The notes beneath the pieces are model-generated. The model saw only the letters and a program-made list of their open reading frames with translations. It was not told the DNA's origin and ran no database searches. A program made the translations under genes and the position numbers. DNA of 64,000 bases from a virus. The stretch covers positions 1 through 64,000 of IMG/VR virus record IMGVR_UViG_3300023082_000002, one strand, 5' to 3'. Of the stretch, positions 42,576 to 49,965 are shown one piece after another. Numbering within the stretch: the stretch's first letter is position 1; every line of letters begins with the position of its first letter.

Positions 42576-43321
42576 GACTTATCTGCGAGGGCTTTTACGT
42601 ACGCAACGTCAACCTTGAACGAGACAGCAATATCTTCGGGTTCAAAGAATCCAGTCGCCAAGGCGTTGATGATCTTCTGGTCAACCTCAACTCCGAGTGA
42701 GACCATAGAAGCGACAGGAGTTTTTGCGACACGCTGCTTCGGAGCCCTAGTGGTCTTCTCGGGATCGAAGTTCGACGACCCCTGCTTGTTGGCCTTCTCG
42801 TACTCCCTGGAGCCAGGCAGGGGTGGGTTGTACTTGTACCCTGGCGTAGGCTCGAACTCGCGCTCACCCTTGCGAATCGCGGCACGCTTCATCTCCTCAA
42901 CAACAACCTCGTCGGCTGTAATGAAGTAATGAGACGACATCATCTGAATGCTTTCAGCGATGCCTCGCATGCGACCCTTGTAGTACTCGAGCTCCATCTG
43001 ATCGCGCTTTGTTTGGAACTCATCGAACGAGGAATCAAGACTGTCCCACAGCTTTTCAAGTAGCGACTTGCCGACACGCAGCATGGTGTACCTCTGTCCT
43101 CGTTCGTCTCGTTCTTCCATGAATTCATTTGACTTACCCTCGTCAGGGCAGCGCGTGAGATGCTCGTCCCATGCGTACTGCGCCATAGTCACAGAGGCGT
43201 GCGCGGTGCTGTAGAAGCAGTCGAAGCGGGGGCACTTGAGACTGAACGGATGGGTGCCGCGAGTCATTGTGAGGTTGGGCTCGATCGGCGCCTCTGTCGG
43301 TGCGTGTGCCACGTAACTCAT
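42572..43321 (-). CDS. Hypothetical protein with zinc-finger-like start and HTH-like end, 249 residues
   Basis: A C2HC-like pattern (LKCPRFDCFY, then DEHLTRCPD) lies at residues 28-60. A helical region follows (SLLEKLWDSLDSSFDEFQTK), then a basic stretch and a C-terminal HTH-like segment (GFFEPEDIAVSFKVDVAYVKAL). The arrangement suggests a DNA-binding protein. Coupled by four bases to the gene after it in the transcript's upstream direction. No family recognised. Confidence 0.6.
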   Translation of the reverse strand: MSYVAHAPTEAPIEPNLTMTRGTHPFSLKCPRFDCFYSTAHASVTMAQYAWDEHLTRCPDEGKSNEFMEERDERGQRYTMLRVGKSLLEKLWDSLDSSFDEFQTKRDQMELEYYKGRMRGIAESIQMMSSHYFITADEVVVEEMKRAAIRKGEREFEPTPGYKYNPPLPGSREYEKANKQGSSNFDPEKTTRAPKQRVAKTPVASMVSLGVEVDQKIINALATGFFEPEDIAVSFKVDVAYVKALADKS

Positions 43322-43575
43322 TCCTTCACTTCCGATTCAAACACAAGGAATGATTCGTGCTCTGAGTACTTGCGTGTCCATGTCTTTTTCTTTTCGACAG
43401 AAAGATTGTAGCCAGCATCTTCTACCCACGGTTCGCCTTCGAGCTTTTTTTCAGACGGCGTACGCTTGAGGCACTCTTTGTCGAGCTCGGTCTTTGCTAC
43501 CTCCAGGGTTACATAGACCTCATAGAAGTGTCGACCATCCCAGCCCATATCTACGACTGCAACATAGACCTTCAT
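43318..43575 (-). CDS. Hypothetical protein, 85 residues
   Basis: Start at ATG 43575 with AAGGGAAG upstream; an in-phase extension to GTG 43734 would cross a 14-bp hairpin and is less likely. Strand-rich start (KVYVAVVDMGWDGRHFYEVYV), then a Lys/Glu-rich helix and a WTRKYSEHESFLVFESE end. No motif. Confidence 0.6.
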   Translation of the reverse strand: MKVYVAVVDMGWDGRHFYEVYVTLEVAKTELDKECLKRTPSEKKLEGEPWVEDAGYNLSVEKKKTWTRKYSEHESFLVFESEVKE

Positions 43576-43972
43576 GCTGGCGCTTCCCTTCTTGTCATTG
43601 TCTAGGTAGAGCTTCACCCCCGGCCAAGGACTAGCCGGGGGTGAAGCGGTGAGGGGTTTGGAGTACAGGTTGTCTTGCTGCCAGCTCCTGGTTAGCCTTA
43701 CCCGCACGCCGGTGATCAGGACACCGGGGGTCACATGCAGAGCAATCGCTGGCCCCTCTGTTAACGAGGCAGGGACTCGGGCCTCGAACGGTTACCTAGT
43801 TAAGCGGGTACGAGTCGCCCCTAGTTCTCGTACCCTGTTGGCACGCACCCGATGATGAGCACGTATTGACTGACTGCGCAAGCTCTTCCCAAGCACAGGC
43901 AGTCAAGCGAGACACACTTTCAGTGGGTCATGACTCCACTGGTTACCACGGCAGTGTCTCGCTCGCTTGGGA
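43576..43972. other. Structured non-coding region with four hairpins
   Basis: No convincing gene in about 400 bases. Stems: 43611-43624 with 43634-43647 (14 bp, GCTTCACCCCCGGC); 43709-43714 with 43722-43727 (CCGGTG); 43806-43814 with 43827-43835 (GGGTACGAG). The fourth is AGCGAGACAC at 43906-43915 with 43954-43963, enclosing CAGTGG/CCACTG. The last directly follows the stop of the gene at 43973 and probably ends its transcript. The rest could be a structured RNA. No tRNA cloverleaf or T-loop could be fitted. Confidence 0.6.
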
Positions 43973-44461
43973 TCAGTACTCGGCGGGCTCGGGAGCGTCG
44001 CCGCCGAAGCCGTCCTCGTCCGCACCAGGCTGGGGTGCCTCGCCGGCGGCCTCACCCACGGGCTCGGCGTCTTCCTTGAGGTGGTTGTGACCGAGGTCCG
44101 AGTGGTCGATCTTGCCGTGCAGCTCCGCGGCCTGGTCGGGCGACATCGCGTTGACCTGCGAGAGGGGCGCACCGTGCCGGTCGATCAGGTGCTTCTTCAC
44201 GCGGGTTGCGTCGACCGGCTTCATCTTGACCTGCTTGAGCTTGACGTCCGGGACCGGAGCCTCCTCCAGCTCGAGGACATCATCGAGCTCCAGGAGGTCC
44301 ATCTCGCGACGACCTCGCGGCTTGAAGCCGACGCCCGCAGTGGACGCGACCTCGATCTTGCCCTGGACCTGCTCGGTCGAACCGTCCTCGCGCTTGACGG
44401 TGAGGAGAACGACGTCCCCGGACTTGGCCTTCTCCTGCAGTGTTTCGATTGCGACGGTCAT
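43973..44461 (-). CDS. Highly biased hypothetical protein, 162 residues
   Basis: A beta-rich N-terminal domain (DVVLLTVKREDGSTEQVQGK) precedes an acidic segment and the region LIDRHGAPLSQVNAMSPDQ with HGKIDHSDLGHNH. That last region could bind a metal through its histidines. The C-terminal tail is acidic. Codons are strongly C/G-ending, unlike neighbours, and a hairpin follows the stop, indicating an abundant, separately expressed early product. No family recognised. Confidence 0.65.
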   Translation of the reverse strand: MTVAIETLQEKAKSGDVVLLTVKREDGSTEQVQGKIEVASTAGVGFKPRGRREMDLLELDDVLELEEAPVPDVKLKQVKMKPVDATRVKKHLIDRHGAPLSQVNAMSPDQAAELHGKIDHSDLGHNHLKEDAEPVGEAAGEAPQPGADEDGFGGDAPEPAEY

Positions 44462-44554
44462 TTGATGCTCCTGGTTGATGTGTACCTGTTGGCGGGTCGG
44501 GTCGACCGTATCACGGATGGACGTCCCCTGTACAGCCCTTGTTCAACGATTCCG

Positions 44555-47473
44555 TTATCGGTCCGTCAATTTTTTCTCAAGGTGATGAATGACCTTGACC
44601 AGGTCTTCGTCTCCGTCGACTCGAACGGTATCCATCCCGAACTCTTCAGGCGAACTGGTTCGGATACCGACGCCCATGAGGGTGATGTTCTGCTGCCTAC
44701 ACTTGGCGATCTGAGTCTGAAGAACTTCGAGCTCCTCGTCATAGTTTGCCGCAGGCATTGCGCCGTCAGTGTAGTACAGAATGATCTTGTCGGTTGCCGG
44801 AGTCCGCTCAACAGCCTTGCGATAGTACTCTAGCGTATGACCGTCGACGTTCGCCTGAAGTGGTCCAATGTTCTTCAGAGATTCGCGAGCACGGTCATCC
44901 CATTGATCCTGAAATGACTTGATCTCATATATTTCCATGCTGAGATTCTCGTACGTACCATCTCCACTGTCGAGTGCACTATGTGCATACACAGCGAAGT
45001 CAATACCAACTCGTGAACACAGTTCGGCCTGAGCCGTGACCGCCCGTTTCGCGAGCTTCATATTGCGAGCACCAGTGAATGACATGCTGGCCGAGATATC
45101 AACCCCGATGACGACGGCGTACGACTTCTTGCCGGGCAAGATAGTCTTCTTGAACATGCGTGGATCGTTGAATGGAGCGCGCTTGGCGAGCGACCCACCC
45201 CGAATCTTTCCCGACTTCAAGTTCTTCTGATGACGAGCACGCTTGTTATCATCGAAGACACGACGCGTAACCTGCAATGCTTCACCTAGCAAAGACTCAT
45301 CAGGCTCAAAGTCACCACGCAAGCCGATGTTGCGAAGGGACTTTTCGCTGTAAAGAACCTTGTCCCCATTAGTGCCACGCCATGCGTTGTCAGAGTCAGG
45401 GACATCGGTGTATCGGTGAACATTGACACCGACAATGTTCACAGGAGCTGTATCAAAGTACAGGCCTTGCTCGATCGCAACTTCCATTGCGGCCTCTGCG
45501 GTACCATCGTCCACTGATTCGCCAAGCGAATACTCCGCAGACTCCTCGGCGTGATGGTCGCCGTGATGACCAGTCACTGCCTCCACGTACTGCGGAACAG
45601 AATCAGCGGAGCCATAATCTATTTCCGCTTCCAATTCCTGGCCCCAAGGATCGCTGCCTGTGTCGGATGAGCTATCCTCCATGTCATTCGGCTTGTCGGT
45701 GCCGAGCTCATTACTTCGTGTCTCAGATGCTGGGTCAGCATCGTCAGACCGATCCGCCTCCAGGGAATCCTCGCCGCCGACTGCTCCCTGATCTTCGGGC
45801 GCCTCGTCAGTGGCGAGTCCACTATCTGTGTCAGTGTCACCCCCAGACCCGTCGGGCTCTCGTGGATCACCGTAACCACTTTCAGTCTGGAACTCTTGTG
45901 AATCATCCCCACTGCTACGACTGTCTTCGTCATCTAGTCCTCCTTCTTCCTCCGAGCTGTCTGTCTCGCCAGTTCCTGATCCGCCGGACTCATCTTCGAT
46001 ACCTTCTGGATCGACCTCCGCTGCTGACTCTTCGGTCGACGAATCTTCCTCAGTCGCGTCACTGGTTACTCCCCTGTTAGCTTCCGCTGTGTCTCCAGGT
46101 ACGCTCTCGCCTGCTCCCTCTGGATTCGGTGACGATCCTCCGTTGTCAGGTTGATCGTCACCGGACTCGCTGTCGTCTTCGGGTACTCCTGTGCTGTCGC
46201 CGGAGCCAGAGGGAGAACCGTCATCATCTGTGTCAGGCTGTTCGTCCGTCTCGCCTGCGCCGCTGTCAACATTCGACGCATCGCTCGGAGTGTCGTTCTC
46301 TGGAAAGGCCTCCTCAGTCTCAGGGGAATCCTCGGCATCATCAGACTGAGCATCCGATAAATCTGAATGGTCAGACGATCCAGAATCGCCTGCCACCTCC
46401 CCTGTATCCTCGCCCTTGCCAGCGCCTTGGTCATCGTCAGCTTCATCCTCGGTATCTCCTTGTTCTTGGTCGGAAGATTCTTCCGATGATTCGTCATTGT
46501 CCTGACTATCGGACTCTTTGTCCGGTTCAGTTCTATCCTGCTTATCTTCGGACTCCTGGTCCTGCGGCTCAGGCTGCGGCTCGTCATCCTCTGTAATGTC
46601 GTCGGCCTCAGCAAAGAAGCCGAGCTCTTTGCCGCGCATCAAGGCATCGAAGGACAGGTTGAACACGTCACTCACCGAGCGTGCAGTCTTGGCACCTTCG
46701 GCAGTAGCAGTAAGCTCCGAGTCATAGCATGCCGCGACCACCTCGGGTGCAAAGAAGTCGTTGACCTCCCAGCGGGACGCTACTGCATACAGAGCAACAA
46801 TCAGTTGAGCATTGAGGGGCGCGTCGATCCATCGCGCAACCGAGCCGTCTGCCTGCTCGACACCCTCGGTAAAAGCTCGGCGTGCTCTGACCTCTCGCAT
46901 CTTGCGTGTACCCTTGCGAGCCAAGAACATGCGCTCGTCGATGCGAACGTCCTCAAGAATGTTCATGATCTGACCCAGGTACTCTGAAATAGAGTTAGCC
47001 AGTAGTATGAACGAATCGCCACCCTGCTTCCCCTGGTACTTCTCCATGCGCCTGTTCATCTTAGCAACAAAGTCGTCACCCTTGAATGCGACAGCAGCGG
47101 AGAGGGCCTTTGCTCGATCCTTGTCTGTGAAGGGAGCGAACGAGTGGTAAGCAATGTGTGCGATCTCGTGATAGATGCCAGAGAGAATATCTTCACGCAC
47201 TCTACACGCAGGGCATAGCTGCTGAAGGGTGACGTCATCTCTCTTGTCACACACGCTGCGGTCATGCTTTGTGTCGTCGGCTAGTGACAACGGGGGACGG
47301 TAGAAGATCGTCGTGCCGTCCGTGTGGGGAAACCCTGCGGTCACCTGGATGCGGACGGCGGGCTCCCCCGTAACGGCGCGAGCGTAGGAGGTGAGGCCGG
47401 GCTGCATCGTGCGAAAAGCTGCCAGAGCTTTTTGGGCTCTAGCAACATGGTCGCGGTCAACTGTCTGACTCAT
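44555..47473 (-). CDS. CobT-like VWA protein with N-terminal HExxH domain
   Basis: 972 residues. Residues 1-290 contain HEIAH (102-106), a zinc metallopeptidase motif, followed by NILEDVRIDE near 172, the companion acidic helix of this family. CPAC at 87-90 adds a likely metal site. Residues about 293-650 are an extremely acidic Asp/Glu/Ser linker. The C-terminal 190 residues are a von Willebrand A domain with MIDAS D-I-S-A-S (Asp792) and YTDG (Asp903). The layout resembles CobT of cobaltochelatase and MoxR-partner VWA proteins. Its ATPase partner is encoded at 49,966. Substrate unknown; chelatase activity is not implied. Confidence 0.8.
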   Translation of the reverse strand: MSQTVDRDHVARAQKALAAFRTMQPGLTSYARAVTGEPAVRIQVTAGFPHTDGTTIFYRPPLSLADDTKHDRSVCDKRDDVTLQQLCPACRVREDILSGIYHEIAHIAYHSFAPFTDKDRAKALSAAVAFKGDDFVAKMNRRMEKYQGKQGGDSFILLANSISEYLGQIMNILEDVRIDERMFLARKGTRKMREVRARRAFTEGVEQADGSVARWIDAPLNAQLIVALYAVASRWEVNDFFAPEVVAACYDSELTATAEGAKTARSVSDVFNLSFDALMRGKELGFFAEADDITEDDEPQPEPQDQESEDKQDRTEPDKESDSQDNDESSEESSDQEQGDTEDEADDDQGAGKGEDTGEVAGDSGSSDHSDLSDAQSDDAEDSPETEEAFPENDTPSDASNVDSGAGETDEQPDTDDDGSPSGSGDSTGVPEDDSESGDDQPDNGGSSPNPEGAGESVPGDTAEANRGVTSDATEEDSSTEESAAEVDPEGIEDESGGSGTGETDSSEEEGGLDDEDSRSSGDDSQEFQTESGYGDPREPDGSGGDTDTDSGLATDEAPEDQGAVGGEDSLEADRSDDADPASETRSNELGTDKPNDMEDSSSDTGSDPWGQELEAEIDYGSADSVPQYVEAVTGHHGDHHAEESAEYSLGESVDDGTAEAAMEVAIEQGLYFDTAPVNIVGVNVHRYTDVPDSDNAWRGTNGDKVLYSEKSLRNIGLRGDFEPDESLLGEALQVTRRVFDDNKRARHQKNLKSGKIRGGSLAKRAPFNDPRMFKKTILPGKKSYAVVIGVDISASMSFTGARNMKLAKRAVTAQAELCSRVGIDFAVYAHSALDSGDGTYENLSMEIYEIKSFQDQWDDRARESLKNIGPLQANVDGHTLEYYRKAVERTPATDKIILYYTDGAMPAANYDEELEVLQTQIAKCRQQNITLMGVGIRTSSPEEFGMDTVRVDGDEDLVKVIHHLEKKLTDR

Positions 47474-47666
47474 CCGACCTCACTCCTCTCAGCAGCATCT
47501 CTAGTCCGGGCATGTATCTCTGTCGACTCATTGCCAACTGGTAGCAGGTCGGATCATCGTCAGTGTCGTGACAATACCACTTCTCACCTGACGAATCTGT
47601 GATCGAAGCAAACCCAGCAGCCGGGTCACGATCACAGTCAGCACAGGGCTCTGGTGCGACGGACAC
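47457..47666 (-). CDS. 69-residue Cys-rich protein
   Basis: CADCDRD near the start and YCHDTDDDPTC in the middle form a probable zinc site. Overlaps the VWA gene by 17 bases and follows the 335-residue gene by one base, so the three are cotranslated. Function unknown. Confidence 0.65.
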   Translation of the reverse strand: MSVAPEPCADCDRDPAAGFASITDSSGEKWYCHDTDDDPTCYQLAMSRQRYMPGLEMLLRGVRSDESDS

Positions 47667-48673
47667 TAGTCGTTCTTCCAGAACGGATTCGGGATGGTCT
47701 CAGTTGGCTGCTCGTCCAGCGGTGCGACAGCCTCGTCGAGGGCGGTCTTCTCAATCTCGGTCTCTTCGGCTTCTTCCTGCTGGGCCGCACTCATGCGACG
47801 ATGCAGCTCTTTACGACTGATTCCTTCGACACGCATGATCTCCTGCTCGTTGAGCTCGATGACCTCCTCCCAGTCCTTGAAATTCGAGTGGACGCCGAAC
47901 ATCGGAGCGTCGGGATTACCCTCCTCGTCGGCAGCAACCTCGACCTGAATCACGCCGGTCTCAACGCCGACCTGGATCGCCTCACTGATGTCCACGAGTG
48001 AAGGCTGCGGCTCCTCGTCGGCATCTTGCATGCTGTACGAAGGGACGTGGTACATCTTGATGGGGGACGCCTCGTACATATCACGAGCTTTGTCGAGAAC
48101 GATCTGCGGCGTGAGCTCGGACTGACTGTAGTTCTCCACGTCCTTGAGGTCTTCGATCGCCTGAGACATGAGGTCCTTGAGCTGAAACTCGTTAAGCTCG
48201 TCGAAGGTTTTCACCCTGGGCGCGTCGCCGAAGATTACGTCCATGACAGTGTCGAGTGCCTTGTTGCTCTTCGGGGCAGCCATGAGGGCCATTGCCTTGG
48301 CGATCGTCTGACGCTCGGGCTCGGTGTGACGACCCTCGTACCACTCGTCGGGCTGGTCCTCGGGAAGGATGACCATGCTGCGGTTGCGGAGCGCATCGAG
48401 TACACCCTCGATCGCGGTGGTCTTGAGGCTCTCGCTGTGACCCAGCCACGGTGCCAGCTGCTCAGCACCGACGTCTGCGGAGCGGTGGTAAATCATCCAC
48501 TCCTTCATGAACGACGTGTCGAAGTCGTTGAACTCGGGGAGCGGCTCACCCGTGAAGTCGTGACCGTCATCGTTCATCCAGACGACGGTGAACAGGTCGA
48601 AGCCTTCACGCTCCTTGAACTCGCGTGCGACCGTGTCGAAGATGGGTGTGGCTGTAGGTCCGTACATTGTCAT
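47666..48673 (-). CDS. Hypothetical protein between VWA and AAA+ genes, 335 residues
   Basis: AAGGAGACA lies before ATG, with a second ATG two codons later. The N-terminal 170 residues look globular (FDLFTVVWMNDDGHDFTGE, DWYEGRH-like turns). A helical middle and an acidic C-terminal coiled coil follow (KELHRRMSAAQQEEAEETEIEK). No motif recognised. Position within the cluster suggests a substrate or adaptor of the AAA+/VWA pair. Confidence 0.6.
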   Translation of the reverse strand: MTMYGPTATPIFDTVAREFKEREGFDLFTVVWMNDDGHDFTGEPLPEFNDFDTSFMKEWMIYHRSADVGAEQLAPWLGHSESLKTTAIEGVLDALRNRSMVILPEDQPDEWYEGRHTEPERQTIAKAMALMAAPKSNKALDTVMDVIFGDAPRVKTFDELNEFQLKDLMSQAIEDLKDVENYSQSELTPQIVLDKARDMYEASPIKMYHVPSYSMQDADEEPQPSLVDISEAIQVGVETGVIQVEVAADEEGNPDAPMFGVHSNFKDWEEVIELNEQEIMRVEGISRKELHRRMSAAQQEEAEETEIEKTALDEAVAPLDEQPTETIPNPFWKND

Positions 48674-48685
48674 TGTCTCCTTGGT

Positions 48686-49009
48686 TTAAGGGTGTACCCA
48701 TGACTCGCCGATGAGCCATGCTGCGAGAAATCTGATCTTGCTTGGCGGGTCGCCCGCTTCTTCTTCCTCGACCTGATAGAAGATGTCAATCGACTCAACC
48801 ATCTTAGATACGAGGGTGTCATAATCAGGATACACCGCCTGTGTCGAGACTGCAAGGGCTTGGGCAAGGCAATTATTGCCACAGTAATGAGTCGTTACGC
48901 CGGACCTTGTAAGGGTAAGCCATGGTACGATACTCGTGCTTGGTGTAAGCGCCGAAAGCATGAGCTGATTCTCACAGCCCGGACCATCGCATCGCAAGTG
49001 CTGACTCAT
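48686..49009 (-). CDS. Cys-rich hypothetical protein, 107 residues
   Basis: Start at ATG 49009, overlapping the preceding stop (ATGA). CDGPGCENQL and YCGNNCLAQ form a four-Cys arrangement typical of small treble-clef zinc domains. The second half is helical and acidic. Part of the AAA+/VWA gene cluster. Confidence 0.65.
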   Translation of the reverse strand: MSQHLRCDGPGCENQLMLSALTPSTSIVPWLTLTRSGVTTHYCGNNCLAQALAVSTQAVYPDYDTLVSKMVESIDIFYQVEEEEAGDPPSKIRFLAAWLIGESWVHP

Positions 49010-49323
49010 CGGACTACCTTGACCCCCTGCTTCGGCACGCACGTGTCAACCATGCCGTAGTACCCGACCTCGCGAAGCAGCTCAAACAGCCACTGAGGCA
49101 CGGGTCGATACTGCTCATAGCCGTACAGCTTGAACGTAGCCGAAGTCGAACCGGGCACTAGTCTGCCGTAGTTGCGACCGAACAACTGAACCTTGCCTCG
49201 ATTCCCGAAGTCCGTAATCTCAGCCTTGTATGGCTCGAATTCTGGGCCGAGCGACGATATCACCCTGGGTGCCCCTTTGATTGAGAATACGGTTACAGTC
49301 TTGCGTGCTGATACCTCAATCAT
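49006..49323 (-). CDS. Hypothetical protein, 105 residues
   Basis: ATG 49323 overlaps the preceding stop by four bases. Strand-rich (KTVTVFSIKGAPRVISS, then KVQLFGRNYGRLV) with a C-terminal helix. Possibly a small beta-barrel; no motif. Coupled to both neighbours. Confidence 0.6.
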   Translation of the reverse strand: MIEVSARKTVTVFSIKGAPRVISSLGPEFEPYKAEITDFGNRGKVQLFGRNYGRLVPGSTSATFKLYGYEQYRPVPQWLFELLREVGYYGMVDTCVPKQGVKVVR

Positions 49324-49613
49324 ACCTGCACCTCCACTACTAGAGTCCCAGCTACTGTCATGGTCGCATGGACGAATGCAAAGGCGGCAACGTCGTACGG
49401 AACTGGTCCCCATCTGCGCTCGTACTCCTTAATCAGAGCCATCTCCAGCATGCGATGTGCCTGCTGGCGCTCGATACGCATGCGGCGCTCGAAGGTCTTG
49501 ACTCGACCGTGATTGGCCGGACGCAACGCTGCTGACATGGTGACCGCACGCTCGCGCTTGAGTCCACTGCTGTACGTGTAGTCCTCGTGTCCCGGCTTGT
49601 CTAGGATTGGCAT
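49320..49613 (-). CDS. Hypothetical protein, 97 residues
   Basis: Start at ATG 49613, two bases after the preceding stop. Basic N-terminal half with a long Arg-rich helix (RVKTFERRMRIERQQAHRML) and a hydrophobic C-terminal segment (YDVAAFAFVHATMTVAGTLVV), possibly a membrane or packing helix. No family. Confidence 0.55.
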   Translation of the reverse strand: MPILDKPGHEDYTYSSGLKRERAVTMSAALRPANHGRVKTFERRMRIERQQAHRMLEMALIKEYERRWGPVPYDVAAFAFVHATMTVAGTLVVEVQV

Positions 49614-49615
49614 GG

Positions 49616-49804
49616 TTAATCCTCCGGCTTCGGAAAGGGTGTCTTCTTCTTCCACTCTTCATACCAGTCAGGTATGTGTTCGGGACACCACGAATCACCA
49701 TTCTTTTGAAAGAACCAGCCAGACTTGATGTGTGAAAACTTGTTAGAGGGGATAGTCTCCTCGCAGTCAGGATTGCTGCAACGAGTATCTACTCCGTACG
49801 ACAT
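49616..49804 (-). CDS. 62-residue Cys/His protein
   Basis: RCSNPDCEE and WCPEHIPDW make a CxxxC/CxxH site similar to small zinc domains, followed by a Lys/Glu-rich end (EEWKKKTPFPK). Lies one base from its upstream neighbour. Function unknown. Confidence 0.65.
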   Translation of the reverse strand: MSYGVDTRCSNPDCEETIPSNKFSHIKSGWFFQKNGDSWCPEHIPDWYEEWKKKTPFPKPED

Positions 49805-49805
49805 G

Positions 49806-49964
49806 TCACTCAGCCCTCTTTGTCACTGTGACCGGACCCGCCAGCTCTTCGGCACGTCGATCAAGCGCCTCGGCCTCAGCCTTCTTGCGCTTGCGATACT
49901 CGGGATCACGGTAACGATTTGCCTGGGTGTCCTTGTTGCGACCTGAGTCAGGGTTGCCAGCCAT
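49806..49964 (-). CDS. 52-residue basic helical protein
   Basis: ATG one base after the AAA+ stop. Charged single helix (PEYRKRKKAEAEALDRRAEEL) with Arg/Lys-rich N-terminus. Coupled to the ATPase gene, so it may be a small adaptor. No motif. Confidence 0.6.
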   Translation of the reverse strand: MAGNPDSGRNKDTQANRYRDPEYRKRKKAEAEALDRRAEELAGPVTVTKRAE

Positions 49965-49965
49965 G

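Noticed and set aside
43576-43734. N-terminal extension of the gene at 43,318 to GTG 43,734
   Set aside because: It would cross a 14-bp hairpin; ATG 43,575 has a proper AAGGGAAG site. The extension reads as protein, so this is not absolute.
43650-43870. Possible tRNA genes in the structured gap
   Set aside because: No acceptor/T-arm combination with a consistent cloverleaf could be fitted on either strand.
45487-46614. Alternative frames over the acidic linker of the VWA gene on both strands
   Set aside because: Repeat-driven shadows of Asp/Glu/Ser codons with Arg/Pro or Thr/Arg composition and no starts.
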